Shown here piece after piece: positions 30,509-39,078 of a stretch of DNA of 64,000 nucleotides (position 1 is the first letter of the stretch; every line of letters begins with the position of its first letter). Source of the stretch: Paraburkholderia ferrariae NBRC 106233 (GTDB taxonomy: Bacteria; Pseudomonadota; Gammaproteobacteria; Burkholderiales; Burkholderiaceae); the NCBI RefSeq assembly GCF_000685035.1, contig NZ_BAYB01000007.1:186001-250000 (forward strand), written 5' to 3'. The notes beneath the pieces were generated by a model. That model searched no databases and had not been told where the DNA came from. It saw only the letters and a list, made by a program, of their open reading frames with translations. The position numbers were made by a program, and so were the translations under genes.

Positions 30509-31558
30509 TCAAGTTTTGCCGGCGTCGCGCCAGTCCTGCCACGCTTTGTAATGCGCCACGAGCGTTTCATCGATCGGCCGATAGCGCAGCCCCAGCTCGT
30601 CAATGCTGCGCTGATTGTCGAGCGTGAACCGGATGCCGAGATGGTTGCGAATGTAGGACTGCGACAGCCCGAACAGCGGCCCGATCAGGCGTACCAGCGC
30701 GTTGGGAAGTTGGTGAGCGGGTATGAGCCGAGCGCGTTTGTGCACACGCTTCACGATGCGCGCCATTTCGACGAACCGCGTCATCGTACGCCCGGCCACA
30801 ATATACCGCCCTTGAGCATGATCGTTCAGCGCCGCAGCCACGTGTGCCCGTGCGACATCGCGGACGTCTACCGTTGCGAAACTGAAGTCCGGAACGCCGT
30901 AGAAAAATACGCCGCGCATCAACTCGTCCAGCAGGAACAGACTGCCCGATTCGGAGTTGGCAGTCAGCGCCGGTCCCAGCACGAGGCCTGGATTGATAGC
31001 GACCATCCGCCAGCGCGATTGCCCTTTCGCGATACGCCAGGCTTCCTCCTCGGCAACGACTTTGGAGTAATGGTATGGATTGTTCTCCAGCGTGCTGCTG
31101 CGATTGAACTGGTCCTCAGTCAGAACGTGATCTTTCATGCCCAGTACGTCCGCATAATCGCCGAACATTGCACCGATCGTCGACGTGATGACGACCTTGC
31201 GAATCGACGCAGTGCGATTCACGGCACCGAGCACGTTGCGCGTGCCCTTAAGGGCCGGCTCAAGCAATTCGAGTCTCGGATCTTTGATCTGCTCGGGCAA
31301 ATAAAAAGGAGACGCTACGTGGAATACGGTGTCTGCACCCTGCATCGCAGCATCGAATGTCCCATCGCGCAGCAGATCGGCGGCGAACAGCGAGAGGCAC
31401 CCAGGATGTGCCTGTTGCAGCGCTGTGAGAACCTGAACTTTTTTGGAATTGTGAGGATCACGCACAGTTGCGTGCACCGCCCATCCCTCGGCCAACAACA
31501 GCTTCACGAGTTGGCCGGCCACGTATCCCGTACCGCCCGTTACCACGGCAGTTCGCAT
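30509..31558 (-). CDS. extended SDR, NAD(P)-dependent epimerase/dihydroflavonol-reductase-like
   Basis: This Rossmann oxidoreductase of about 349 residues has the nucleotide motif VTGGTGYVAGQLVK at residues 6-19 and the catalytic YHYSK near residue 167, preceded by VITSTIGAMFGD. The overall form is that of dihydroflavonol-4-reductase/cinnamoyl-CoA-reductase-like extended SDRs that reduce aldehydes, ketones or CoA esters. The ATG at 31558 is chosen since AGGAGA lies 6-8 bases upstream; the ATG two codons earlier is too close. It is transcribed toward the broken MFS gene and divergent from an AraC regulator, which may control it. Confidence 0.85.
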   Translation of the reverse strand: MRTAVVTGGTGYVAGQLVKLLLAEGWAVHATVRDPHNSKKVQVLTALQQAHPGCLSLFAADLLRDGTFDAAMQGADTVFHVASPFYLPEQIKDPRLELLEPALKGTRNVLGAVNRTASIRKVVITSTIGAMFGDYADVLGMKDHVLTEDQFNRSSTLENNPYHYSKVVAEEEAWRIAKGQSRWRMVAINPGLVLGPALTANSESGSLFLLDELMRGVFFYGVPDFSFATVDVRDVARAHVAAALNDHAQGRYIVAGRTMTRFVEMARIVKRVHKRARLIPAHQLPNALVRLIGPLFGLSQSYIRNHLGIRFTLDNQRSIDELGLRYRPIDETLVAHYKAWQDWRDAGKT

Positions 31559-31653
31559 CTTCATTCTCCTATGTTTTCAGACAGCTTAGCGCTCCCCGGT
31601 TTGGCCAGGAGGGTCACAAAGGACAAATCAGGGGTCGCTTCGGCCCGCATGCC

Positions 31654-32721
31654 ATGAACGTCCAGGAGGGCGTCCGGCACGGCTGCGCTGATGTGCCACC
31701 CATGCTGATCCGGACCCTGCTGAGGATCGCTCAAGCCAAGGGGGCATCTCCCACGCGTTTGTGTCTTGGATTAGGCTTCAGCCCCGATGACCTTTGCAAT
31801 CAAGAGTTGCGAGTGTCATATCGACAGACTCGAGAACTGACCGCGCGCGTGCGCGCCGAGCTGAACGATCCTGCTCTGGGACTAACCGCAGGGCAAGCGC
31901 AATCCCCACTATCCTGGGGGCTGCCAGGCTTGACAATGCTGACCTGCCGCACGTTGGGGCAGGCAATGGTGTTTTGCGCCGACCACCATCACGAGGCTGG
32001 ATCGCTCGTCTCCCACCGTCTCGATTCGCATAGCGGCTTTCTCCTGGTCGAGGCTACTCCCCGGTTTCATGACCCCACCATGGAGTCCTTGCTGATCGAG
32101 GAGTTTTTTGCAGCCATCGTGACGGTCGTCCGCACCCTGGTTGGGAGCAGCTTTGCGCCTGCAATGGTGGAATTTGCTCACGCACCGCCACCGCATGCAC
32201 AGGACTATCGGCGCGTGTTCGGTTGTCAGGTCCGGTTCAACATGCCAGCCCACCGCTTGTTGACAGCGCAGCATTGGCTGTCGCATGAGTTGCCGGGATG
32301 GGATCCGTATGGCTGCGACGCGATGCGCCAAAGCCTGAGCACACTGCTAAAGCCCACCGACGGACGTGATGATTTGCTCGAGAGTTCGTTGACCTGGCTG
32401 CGCGGACGGCTGAACGCAAACCCCTCGCTTCCCGATCTGGCTCGTGATCTCAATCTGGGAGAGCGCACGCTGCGCAGGCGCCTTGCTGCATTGGGCGTTT
32501 CCTGGCGCGAGCTGTACGACCGGGTTCGCTGTGATCGCGCCCTCGCGCTGCTGCAATGTACGGCGTTGCCTGTCGATGAGGTGGCTAGCGCAACCGGGTT
32601 CGACGATATTCGCGCATTCCGTCGGGCATTCAAGCGCTGGACCGGAGAGTTACCAGGCACATTGCGCCAACGCTTACCAGCTTCGCTCGGACCACGCGGC
32701 GTGCCTGGGGGTTTGCCATAA
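31654..32721 (+). CDS. AraC family regulator with Arabinose_bd (OruR-type) N-terminal domain
   Basis: This regulator of about 355 residues has an N-terminal ligand domain (about 20-205) typical of OruR/ArgR-type AraC proteins (LRVSYRQTRELTARVRAEL, DPALGLTAGQ). A C-terminal helix-turn-helix pair (about 240-340) contains LPDLARDLNLGERTLRRRLA and VDEVASATGFDDIRAFRRAFKRWTGELP. The start is uncertain: ATG 31654 or 31702, neither with a strong ribosome site. It is divergent from the SDR gene at 30.5 kb and lies just upstream of the operator and kinase operon, so it could act on either side. Confidence 0.84.
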   Translation: MNVQEGVRHGCADVPPMLIRTLLRIAQAKGASPTRLCLGLGFSPDDLCNQELRVSYRQTRELTARVRAELNDPALGLTAGQAQSPLSWGLPGLTMLTCRTLGQAMVFCADHHHEAGSLVSHRLDSHSGFLLVEATPRFHDPTMESLLIEEFFAAIVTVVRTLVGSSFAPAMVEFAHAPPPHAQDYRRVFGCQVRFNMPAHRLLTAQHWLSHELPGWDPYGCDAMRQSLSTLLKPTDGRDDLLESSLTWLRGRLNANPSLPDLARDLNLGERTLRRRLAALGVSWRELYDRVRCDRALALLQCTALPVDEVASATGFDDIRAFRRAFKRWTGELPGTLRQRLPASLGPRGVPGGLP

Positions 32722-32740
32722 GAAAAGAATTTTATTTTTC

Positions 32741-32773
32741 GGTAGTTATGACTATATACTAGTCATAACTAAC
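32741..32773 (+). promoter_or_regulatory. 33-bp palindromic operator with embedded -10, kinase/aldolase operon
   Basis: The palindrome (GGTAGTTATGACTAT, centre ATA, CTAGTCATAACTAAC) is centred on 32757. It shares length, spacing and left-half sequence with the site at 30084-30116. TATACT (32755-32760) inside it would serve as a -10 element, so binding would block transcription of the genes from 32.8 kb on. The candidate binding protein is the TetR regulator at 29.4 kb. Confidence 0.6.
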
Positions 32774-32790
32774 TTATTGTTGAGGCATCC

Positions 32791-32964
32791 ATGACCTCAT
32801 TGACCCGCGCATCCCATTCGACCGCGCTGCTCATCCTTCCAGTTCCGCCCGTATTCGCGACCAGCCCTGACTATCTCTACGTTATGTGGAATTCGGGGGA
32901 GACCGGCAGCGTTGTCGGGAGCGATCGTTGCGCCGCGCGGCGCGGCCACTCATGCATGTTCTGA
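32791..32964 (+). CDS. small ORF after the operator, possible truncated membrane protein
   Basis: A 57-residue frame opens 17 bases after the operator. It has a hydrophobic stretch (STALLILPVPPVFAT) followed by a basic, Cys-containing tail of unrelated style. It could be a leader peptide or the start of a lost transporter gene fused to random sequence by deletion. I do not recognise it. It ends 7 bases before the kinase start, so its translation might couple to the kinase. Confidence 0.3.
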   Translation: MTSLTRASHSTALLILPVPPVFATSPDYLYVMWNSGETGSVVGSDRCAARRGHSCMF

Positions 32965-32971
32965 GGGTTCG

Positions 32972-34558
32972 ATGAGTATCACGCAACGTCTTGTCCTGGC
33001 GATAGACCTTGGCACCTCCGGCTGCAAATGCGCGCTGGTTACGCTTGAGGGCACTGTCCACGCCTGGGCATTCCGCCCGGTTCCGCTGCATGTCGACGGG
33101 GTACGGGCAGAACAGGACCCGGCTGATTGGTGGCAGGCGTTACTCGAGGCCGCGGGCGAACTGCTGCAAGCTGATCCGCAACGACGTCGGAACGTTGTTG
33201 CCGTCTGTTGCTCCACGCAGACCGAAGTCACGGTCTGCGTGGATCGTCAAGGGGAGGCAATCGGAAACGCCATTAGCTGGCTCGATGCACGGGGGGCCGC
33301 GGCCATCGCCCGTCGTTCGCGCGGTCGGCTTGTCAATATCGAAGGCTTCGCGCCACTGAAGCTCTGGCGGTGGCTGCGCCTGACCGGCGGTGCACCATCA
33401 AGCACGGGGCGCGACCTCGCCGGCCACATTGCCTATATCCGTGACGAGCAGCCCGAGGTCTATGAGCGCACGCACAAGTTCCTGAATGCGCTGGACTATA
33501 TGAATCTGCGTCTGTGCGGCCGCATTTGCGCTACGCAGGACTCCATCCTCACGGCCTGGGTCACTGACAATCGCGATGCTCATCAGGTGCGCTACGATCC
33601 GCACTTGCTGCAGCTGCTCGGCGTCGGGGCAGACAGGCTACCCGAGATCGTGCAGTCAACCGACGTGATCGGCACGCTGCTACCCGAAGTTGCCAGTGCC
33701 CTCGGCCTCGATGCAGGCACCGTCGTCGTGGCCGGCGCCGTCGATAACTCGGCAGTCGCCGTCGGCGCCGCGGTGGACGATTACGCGACGCACCTGTACC
33801 TGGGTACCTCGTCCTGGCTGGGCGCGCACGTGCCCTTCATGAAGACGGATGTGTTCCGCAAAATTGCGGCCGTGCCCTGTGCGGTGGCCGGGCGTTATCT
33901 CGCCATGGCACTTCAATCCACGGCAGGGGCCAACCTGTCGTTCCTGCGCGATCGCATTCTTTACCACCCGGACGAACTGGCGAGCGATGAGGAGCACCCG
34001 GAAGTCTACGAGGTGCTCAACCGCATCGCCGCGCGTGTGCCGCCGGGGGCGCGCGGACTCATCTACACACCATGGCTTTTTGGTGAGCGAACGCCGGTGG
34101 ACGATCCCCGGCTTCGCGCCGGCCTCATCAATATGTCGCTGGAGCATTCGCGCGAGGACATCTTCCGGGCGTTCCTGGAAGGCGTGGCCCTGAATACGCG
34201 CTGGATGCTTGAACCGTTCGCCAGGCTTCTTGGGCGCGATCCTGGCGGCATCACGGCGGTCGGCGGTGGCGCGCAGAGCGAAGTCTGGTGCCAGATTATG
34301 GCGGATGTAACCGGGCAGCCGATCCGTCAACCCGAGAGCCCGATTCAGGCCAATGCGATCGGCGCCACCTTCATCGCGGGAGTCGGCATCGGCGAATTGT
34401 CCTTCTCCGATCTGAACAGCCTCCGGCAAACGCGTCGGGTGTACGAGCCGACCATGTCATTGCAAAGCCTGTACACCGACAAGTTCGAAACGTTCAAAGA
34501 GGTGCGATCACGCCTGGCGCCCCTTTACCACCGACTCAATGCTCCGGCGACCCCCTGA
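32972..34558 (+). CDS. FGGY family carbohydrate kinase, xylulokinase-like
   Basis: This 528-residue sugar kinase has an N-terminal phosphate block LAIDLGTSGCKCALV (residues 9-23) and a second-domain ATP block GTSSWLGAH. It also has the adenosine-binding GGGAQSEVWCQIMADV near residue 430. The substrate region carries QDSILTAWVTDN in place of the usual xylulokinase pattern, so the sugar is not certain to be xylulose. The ATG at 32972 has GAGGG upstream; the longer frame overlaps the small ORF. It is the first clear enzyme of an operon with a class II aldolase 13 bases downstream. Together they could phosphorylate and cleave a rare ketose or sugar acid. Confidence 0.87.
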   Translation: MSITQRLVLAIDLGTSGCKCALVTLEGTVHAWAFRPVPLHVDGVRAEQDPADWWQALLEAAGELLQADPQRRRNVVAVCCSTQTEVTVCVDRQGEAIGNAISWLDARGAAAIARRSRGRLVNIEGFAPLKLWRWLRLTGGAPSSTGRDLAGHIAYIRDEQPEVYERTHKFLNALDYMNLRLCGRICATQDSILTAWVTDNRDAHQVRYDPHLLQLLGVGADRLPEIVQSTDVIGTLLPEVASALGLDAGTVVVAGAVDNSAVAVGAAVDDYATHLYLGTSSWLGAHVPFMKTDVFRKIAAVPCAVAGRYLAMALQSTAGANLSFLRDRILYHPDELASDEEHPEVYEVLNRIAARVPPGARGLIYTPWLFGERTPVDDPRLRAGLINMSLEHSREDIFRAFLEGVALNTRWMLEPFARLLGRDPGGITAVGGGAQSEVWCQIMADVTGQPIRQPESPIQANAIGATFIAGVGIGELSFSDLNSLRQTRRVYEPTMSLQSLYTDKFETFKEVRSRLAPLYHRLNAPATP

Positions 34559-34571
34559 CTGCGAGGATCCC

Positions 34572-35225
34572 ATGAAGTATGTCAATCAACGAGAACATGT
34601 CGTTACGCTGTGCCTCGAGCTTTCGCGCCGTGGCTACTTCGCCGGTACCGGCGGCAACATCATGCTGCGGCTCGATTCCGAACATGTGGCCGTCACACCT
34701 TCTGCGACGGACTACCACACGATGAGCGCGGCTACTGTCTGCGTGCTTCGGCTAGGCGATCTGCACCAGCTCGACGGCGAGGCCGCTCCGTCCGTGGAGA
34801 GCGGTCTGCACGCGAGCGTACTGCGTGCTCGCCCTGAGATAGGCTGCAGTATCCATACCCATCAGCCAGTGGCCAGCGCGTTAGCCCTGCTCGGTGACGA
34901 AATCTCCGTGCCATCGCGCTGGCGTCCGACGTTGGGACCACGGATTCCGGTGGTCGGGTACGCCCCTTCCGGCAGCAGTTGGCTCTCTTCGAAATTCGGT
35001 CACACCGTGCATCCCGACATCAACGCCTATCTGATGTACAACCACGGCATCTTGTGCTGCGGCCGCGACAGCGCAGCAGCCATGAAGGCCCTGGACGACC
35101 TGGAGGCACTTGCACGCTCGCTTCTGGATCAGCGCATTTCCCAACACGCGGCAACAGCGACTCCGGCCCAGGGACAAGCGCTACTGCGCGCACGGAGCGC
35201 GCTCAATGACCGCTCCACCTCCTGA
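34572..35225 (+). CDS. class II aldolase/adducin family protein (metal site intact)
   Basis: This is a 217-residue aldolase of the FucA/AraD/MtnB fold. The zinc ligands appear as HTH (residues 95-97) and the His of YNHGIL (157-160), with Glu76 as the acid/base candidate and GTGGNIMLRL as the phosphate-binding start. It would cleave a phosphorylated sugar or epimerise or dehydrate it. The kinase upstream suggests a phosphorylated substrate. A related protein lacking these ligands is encoded at 36.7 kb in the same operon. The start ATG has GCGAGG upstream. Confidence 0.87.
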   Translation: MKYVNQREHVVTLCLELSRRGYFAGTGGNIMLRLDSEHVAVTPSATDYHTMSAATVCVLRLGDLHQLDGEAAPSVESGLHASVLRARPEIGCSIHTHQPVASALALLGDEISVPSRWRPTLGPRIPVVGYAPSGSSWLSSKFGHTVHPDINAYLMYNHGILCCGRDSAAAMKALDDLEALARSLLDQRISQHAATATPAQGQALLRARSALNDRSTS

Positions 35226-35250
35226 ACTTCGCGCATATCGAGACCCTTTC

Positions 35251-36735
35251 ATGAGTAATCTTGCACATATTCACTCCGCAGGTGGCGCTGCTCCCACGCA
35301 GGCCATTTCCTCCTGGCCCGATACCCCAGACCTCTATGCACGTCTGGCGGAACTCGTAGGCCAACCCATGCGGCCCATCCGGCGCGACGCCATGCCCAAA
35401 ATCCTGCGCTGGTTCGACGACAGGTGCCCTGGCTCCAGGCGGCTGGCCGAGCAGGCCAAGACGGTCATTCCCGGCGGCATCCAGCATAACCTCGCTTTCA
35501 ATCATCCGTTCCCATTGGCCATCACCCAGGCCGAGGGAGCTCACGTAACCGACGTGGACGGTAACCGCTACATCGATTTCCTGCAGGCGGGTGGCCCGAC
35601 GCTGCTGGGTAGCAACCACCCGGTGGTCAAGGAAAAGGTTCACGCCCTTATCGATAGCTGCGGTCCCGTGACGGGTCTGTTGCACGAATACGAGGTCAAG
35701 CTCGCCGAGCTGGTCTGCAAGCACATGCCTGGTGTGGATATGCTTCGCCTGTTGGGCTCCGGGACAGAAGCGGTGATGGGGGCCGTACGCCTGGCGCGTA
35801 CTTACACGAAGAAGAAGTGGATTATCAAGATCGGTGGCGCGTATCACGGCTGGAGCGACCAACTCGTCTACGGGATGCGCCTGCCCAACACAGGCCGCAT
35901 GGAAGCGACCGGCATCCCCCGCGGTGCAACCGGGCACACGCAGGAGTGCCTGCCCAACGACCTGGACGTACTGCGCCGCAAGCTGCAGATTAACCGCCTG
36001 CGTGGTGGCACTGCCGCAGTACTGCTGGAGCCGCTCGGGCCGGAGAGCGGCACCCGGCCGGTGCATAAGGACTACAACCAGCAAGTGCGTAAGCTCTGTG
36101 ATGAGTTCGGCACGCTGCTCATCTTTGATGAAGTGGTAACCGGTTTCCGCGTCGGTATGGGCGGTGCTCAAGCCTACTTCGGCGTCACGCCCGACATCAC
36201 GGTGCTGGGCAAATGTCTGACCGGTGGCTACCCGATGGCCGGGGCGATCGGCGGCAAGAAGGACGTCATGATGTCGCTGGTGGGCGGCATCGGCACCACC
36301 TCGCGCCGCGCCTTCGTCGGAGGCACGCTTTCGGCAAACCCTCTGTCATGCGTAGCTGGCTACTATGCGTTACAGGAAGCCGAGCGGAGCAACGCTGCTG
36401 TCTTGGCCGGTCGTGCCGGTGATCGCCTCAGACGCGGGCTGGAAGAGATCATCCGGCGACGTCGTCTGCCTTATGTGACCTACAACATGGGGTCCATCGT
36501 GCATCTGCAGACGTCGGGCGTGCTGCTGCTGGACACTAGCAGCCTATGGAAGCTGCTAAAGATCAAGGACGAAGCCAGGCAACGCAAGCACATGATGGAG
36601 GAGATGGGGGCGGCCTATACAGCGCATGGTCTCATCACTCTGGCGGGTAGCCGCGTCTACACGAGCCTGGCCGACACAGACGATGTGATCGACGACGCAC
36701 TCAATCGCTTCGACGACGTTTTTGCGCTGGTGTGA
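35251..36735 (+). CDS. class III PLP-dependent aminotransferase, glutamate-1-semialdehyde aminomutase-like
   Basis: This 494-residue PLP enzyme of fold type I begins with about 70 extra residues before the domain proper (AKTVIPGGIQHNLAFNHPFP). Key blocks are LLGSGTEAVMGAVRLAR, the cofactor Asp in FDEVVTGFRVG and the Schiff-base lysine Lys321 in VLGKCLTGGYPMAG. It is not a housekeeping HemL, being longer and set in a sugar-type operon, so it probably transaminates a keto or aldehyde sugar derivative. The ATG at 35251 is chosen; an in-frame ATG at 35206 overlapping the aldolase is also possible. The next gene starts right after its stop. Confidence 0.87.
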   Translation: MSNLAHIHSAGGAAPTQAISSWPDTPDLYARLAELVGQPMRPIRRDAMPKILRWFDDRCPGSRRLAEQAKTVIPGGIQHNLAFNHPFPLAITQAEGAHVTDVDGNRYIDFLQAGGPTLLGSNHPVVKEKVHALIDSCGPVTGLLHEYEVKLAELVCKHMPGVDMLRLLGSGTEAVMGAVRLARTYTKKKWIIKIGGAYHGWSDQLVYGMRLPNTGRMEATGIPRGATGHTQECLPNDLDVLRRKLQINRLRGGTAAVLLEPLGPESGTRPVHKDYNQQVRKLCDEFGTLLIFDEVVTGFRVGMGGAQAYFGVTPDITVLGKCLTGGYPMAGAIGGKKDVMMSLVGGIGTTSRRAFVGGTLSANPLSCVAGYYALQEAERSNAAVLAGRAGDRLRRGLEEIIRRRRLPYVTYNMGSIVHLQTSGVLLLDTSSLWKLLKIKDEARQRKHMMEEMGAAYTAHGLITLAGSRVYTSLADTDDVIDDALNRFDDVFALV

Positions 36736-36736
36736 T

Positions 36737-37378
36737 ATGTCCGATACCGAACTGGAACTCGCCCGGCTTTGGCACCTGCTACGCGAACGGTTGGCAACCG
36801 GGCAACTGCTGGAGGGCATCGCTCCTGCGTTGTCATTGCGCGTGCCGGGTACCGACGCGATGTGGTTTGGCGAAATCGATGATCAGGAACCCTCGCGTAC
36901 GTCTTGGCAAAACTATCCAGGCGTCGCCTCCGCAGTTGCAATTCACTCCCGCGTGTACGCCGCTCGCGATGACGTCTGCGCCGTAGCCACCGGTGGCGGG
37001 AGGTTCGGGCTGGCATTGGCCGACTTCGGCGGCACCATGCCCGGTGTCTTCGATGAGCAGGTGCGTCATCTCGGGCGTATGCCGCCGCCCGCGATTACTC
37101 ATGAGCTTCCCCGTGCGCTTGCTCTGAAGGGCAATGTGCTGCTAGTCAACCGTCAGCCGCTTGTGATGGGTATGACTGGCGCACGGTTAGCCTTGAACGC
37201 CGAGTTGTTCGAGAAATGTGCGAAGGCCTATGTGCTTGCCACGGCCAGCGCCGGCAGGGTGAAGCCTCTGCCCTGGATCGTGCGGTACGTCGCGAACCGC
37301 CGCCTGGCCAGGGATGAAGGCCGGGCCCGTCTGCGTGTGCTGCAGGGCTTGTTGCCAGAAGAGAGCAAGGGGTACTAG
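36737..37378 (+). CDS. class II aldolase-like protein lacking the metal ligands
   Basis: This 213-residue protein follows the class II aldolase pattern (ALSLRVPGTD, IHSRVYAARDDVCAV, a block around KGNVLLVN, then an A-rich helix). However, the HTH pair is replaced by ATG (residues 84-86) and the NHG motif by NRQ (138-140). It should therefore not bind zinc or act as a normal aldolase. It begins one base after the aminotransferase stop and is not visibly damaged, so it looks maintained. It could be a regulatory or structural partner of the intact aldolase at 34.6 kb, or a lyase with a different chemistry. Confidence 0.7.
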   Translation: MSDTELELARLWHLLRERLATGQLLEGIAPALSLRVPGTDAMWFGEIDDQEPSRTSWQNYPGVASAVAIHSRVYAARDDVCAVATGGGRFGLALADFGGTMPGVFDEQVRHLGRMPPPAITHELPRALALKGNVLLVNRQPLVMGMTGARLALNAELFEKCAKAYVLATASAGRVKPLPWIVRYVANRRLARDEGRARLRVLQGLLPEESKGY

Positions 37379-37420
37379 ACCCTGCTGCACATACCGAACC
37401 CATCTGGAATCGGGATAAAA

Positions 37421-38194
37421 ATGGACTTCAGAAACAAAGTAGTGCTGATCGTCGGCGCATCATCGGGCATCGGCCGGGCCTTGGCATTGCGTTTGGCGGG
37501 ACTCGGCGCGCGAGTCGCAGCCGTAGGCCGCCGCGAAGAGCGGCTACGCAGCCTGATGACGGAGATCTCGGCGCAAAGTGGCTATTGCAGCATCCACGCC
37601 GCCGACACTCGGGATACGCGTGCGGCCGAGCAGGTTGTGCAGACGGTCCTTGTTCAGAACGGGCGCATTGATTTGCTCGTACTCAATGCTGGGGGAGCGC
37701 CCGCTATCGACATGCGCACGATGGATGCGGCTCAGGTGCTCGACTATATGCGCTCGAACTACGATGTTTCGGTAAACGTACTGTTTCCTGTGCTCCGCGC
37801 AATGCGCGCACAGAACAGCGGTGTGGTGGCAGTGACCAATTCGCTTGCCGGCTTGCTCGGTGTACCGCTGCAGGGTCCGTACTGCGCAGCGAAGGGGGCC
37901 TTGAAGTTGCTGATCGACACGTGCCGCGTAGAGTTCGGCAGCTTCGGCATCCGCTTTGTCTCCATTTATCCGCGATTTATCGCAACCGAGGCCACGTCCG
38001 GCGATGGTATGCCCGCGCCGTTTCAGATGTCGGAAGCTCGTGCTGTCGACCATATTCTGCGCGCCATTCGCGGCGGCTACCTCGATTACGCATTTCCGTG
38101 GTCGATGGCAGCGCTGGTCCGAGTGGCCAACGTTCTGCCCAAGCGGTTGGTCGTGCGCGTCCTGCGCCGAGACGTGCCACGTTTGCCTGCGTAA
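37421..38194 (+). CDS. classical short-chain dehydrogenase/reductase
   Basis: This 257-residue NAD(P)-dependent SDR has the cofactor motif VGASSGIGRAL at residues 11-21, the NAGG block, a catalytic Ser near VTNSLAG and the YCAAK active site. The C-terminal 50 residues are hydrophobic (PWSMAALVRVANVLPKRLVV), as in membrane-associated SDRs with a C-terminal anchor. It follows the aldolase-like gene by 42 bases in the same direction and is the last intact gene of this operon. It would reduce or oxidise a hydroxyl in the same pathway. Confidence 0.88.
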   Translation: MDFRNKVVLIVGASSGIGRALALRLAGLGARVAAVGRREERLRSLMTEISAQSGYCSIHAADTRDTRAAEQVVQTVLVQNGRIDLLVLNAGGAPAIDMRTMDAAQVLDYMRSNYDVSVNVLFPVLRAMRAQNSGVVAVTNSLAGLLGVPLQGPYCAAKGALKLLIDTCRVEFGSFGIRFVSIYPRFIATEATSGDGMPAPFQMSEARAVDHILRAIRGGYLDYAFPWSMAALVRVANVLPKRLVVRVLRRDVPRLPA

Positions 38195-38195
38195 C

Positions 38196-38690
38196 ATGCT
38201 CGTGAAAATTCCTCCTCCCGAGGCCGATGCCGCCCAGATTCAGGCCACCTTCGCTGCGCAGGCGGCGGCTGCGCTGACGCTCCGAGGCTCCCGTTCCTCT
38301 GAACGTCGCGACAAGCTTCGCCGACTCAGCAAGGCGGTGCCGGTACGTGTCGAAGAAGTCGTTGCCGAGGTGTTCGACCCCGTGGAGGTTGCAGTCCTGC
38401 AGGGTGCCGTGCAGACATCTACGCAGTTGCTCGCGTTACCGTTCGACCACATCTTCTTCACCGGTTCGCCTGCTGTAGGCAAGGTGATGATGACCGCCGC
38501 CCATTCGACATTAGTAACGCCGGAGCCAGGCGGGAAATCCCCGGTAATTGTGGATGCCAGTGCAGACGTCGAGGCTGCGGTGCGCATGCTTGCCTGGGGC
38601 AAGCCCTGCCGCGGCCGAACGCAAACAATGTATGGCGTTGCCGACTAACCGTGATTCACCGCAGCGCCCTGGACGAAAAGTATCAATGGG
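38196..38690 (+). pseudogene. aldehyde dehydrogenase remnant, coniferyl-aldehyde-dehydrogenase-like
   Basis: The frame starting 1 base after the SDR stop joins an N-terminal piece (QATFAAQAAAAL...ERRDKLRRLSKAV) directly to a mid-protein piece (VEEVVAEVFDPVEVAVLQG, FDHIFFTGSPAVGK, GGKSPVIVDASADVEAA). About 130 residues between them are missing. The frame ends before the catalytic Cys block; a short tail in another frame (VIHRSALDEKYQW) continues the homology to about 38690. The enzyme is non-functional. It was probably the last enzyme of the kinase/aldolase operon before an internal deletion. Confidence 0.78.
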
Positions 38691-39061
38691 ATGCCAGATC
38701 TGAGTCTGAAGACCGTCGACGTGCGGGAAGTGACTTACGGTAGTCGAACCATCACGATAACTGGCTCGCGACTCGCCCTGTTCGCGCGTTTGTAATGTAA
38801 CCAGTATTGCCACGAAGGCCCAGTTCCGTTCGAGGTTTTCCGGGACCCTGCTGAACCATCCAGAAAGTCCAGGCGTGCAGGGCGCTATCGCCTTGCCCGT
38901 AACATCCTCACAACGCTTGTTTCATCGAGTATTTCCTCTATTGCCGGACCCGCGCTCCTCATGTGCCCGTGTGCGGGTTTGCGGCAACCGATGATGCATC
39001 TTCGCAACATCGATGACGCAGGGGTAATCCCCGACTTGCATCCCAAAATTGTCGCCAATAC
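38691..39061. other. intergenic region after the ALDH remnant
   Basis: I see no gene I can support here. The minus-strand frame at 38885-39103 has a Cys- and Arg-rich content without family features. The stretch ends at an operator-like half-site. Confidence 0.35.
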
Positions 39062-39078
39062 GATAGTCACAACTACCG
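39062..39078 (-). promoter_or_regulatory. half-copy of the TetR-type operator
   Basis: Read on the minus strand this gives CGGTAGTTGTGACTATC, 15 of 17 bases identical to the left half of the operator at 32740-32756. The other half of the palindrome is poorly kept. It lies about 150 bp before the DUF2147 gene, so the same regulator may influence the 39-44 kb operon, or it may be a relic of the deletion that broke the aldehyde dehydrogenase gene. Confidence 0.45.
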
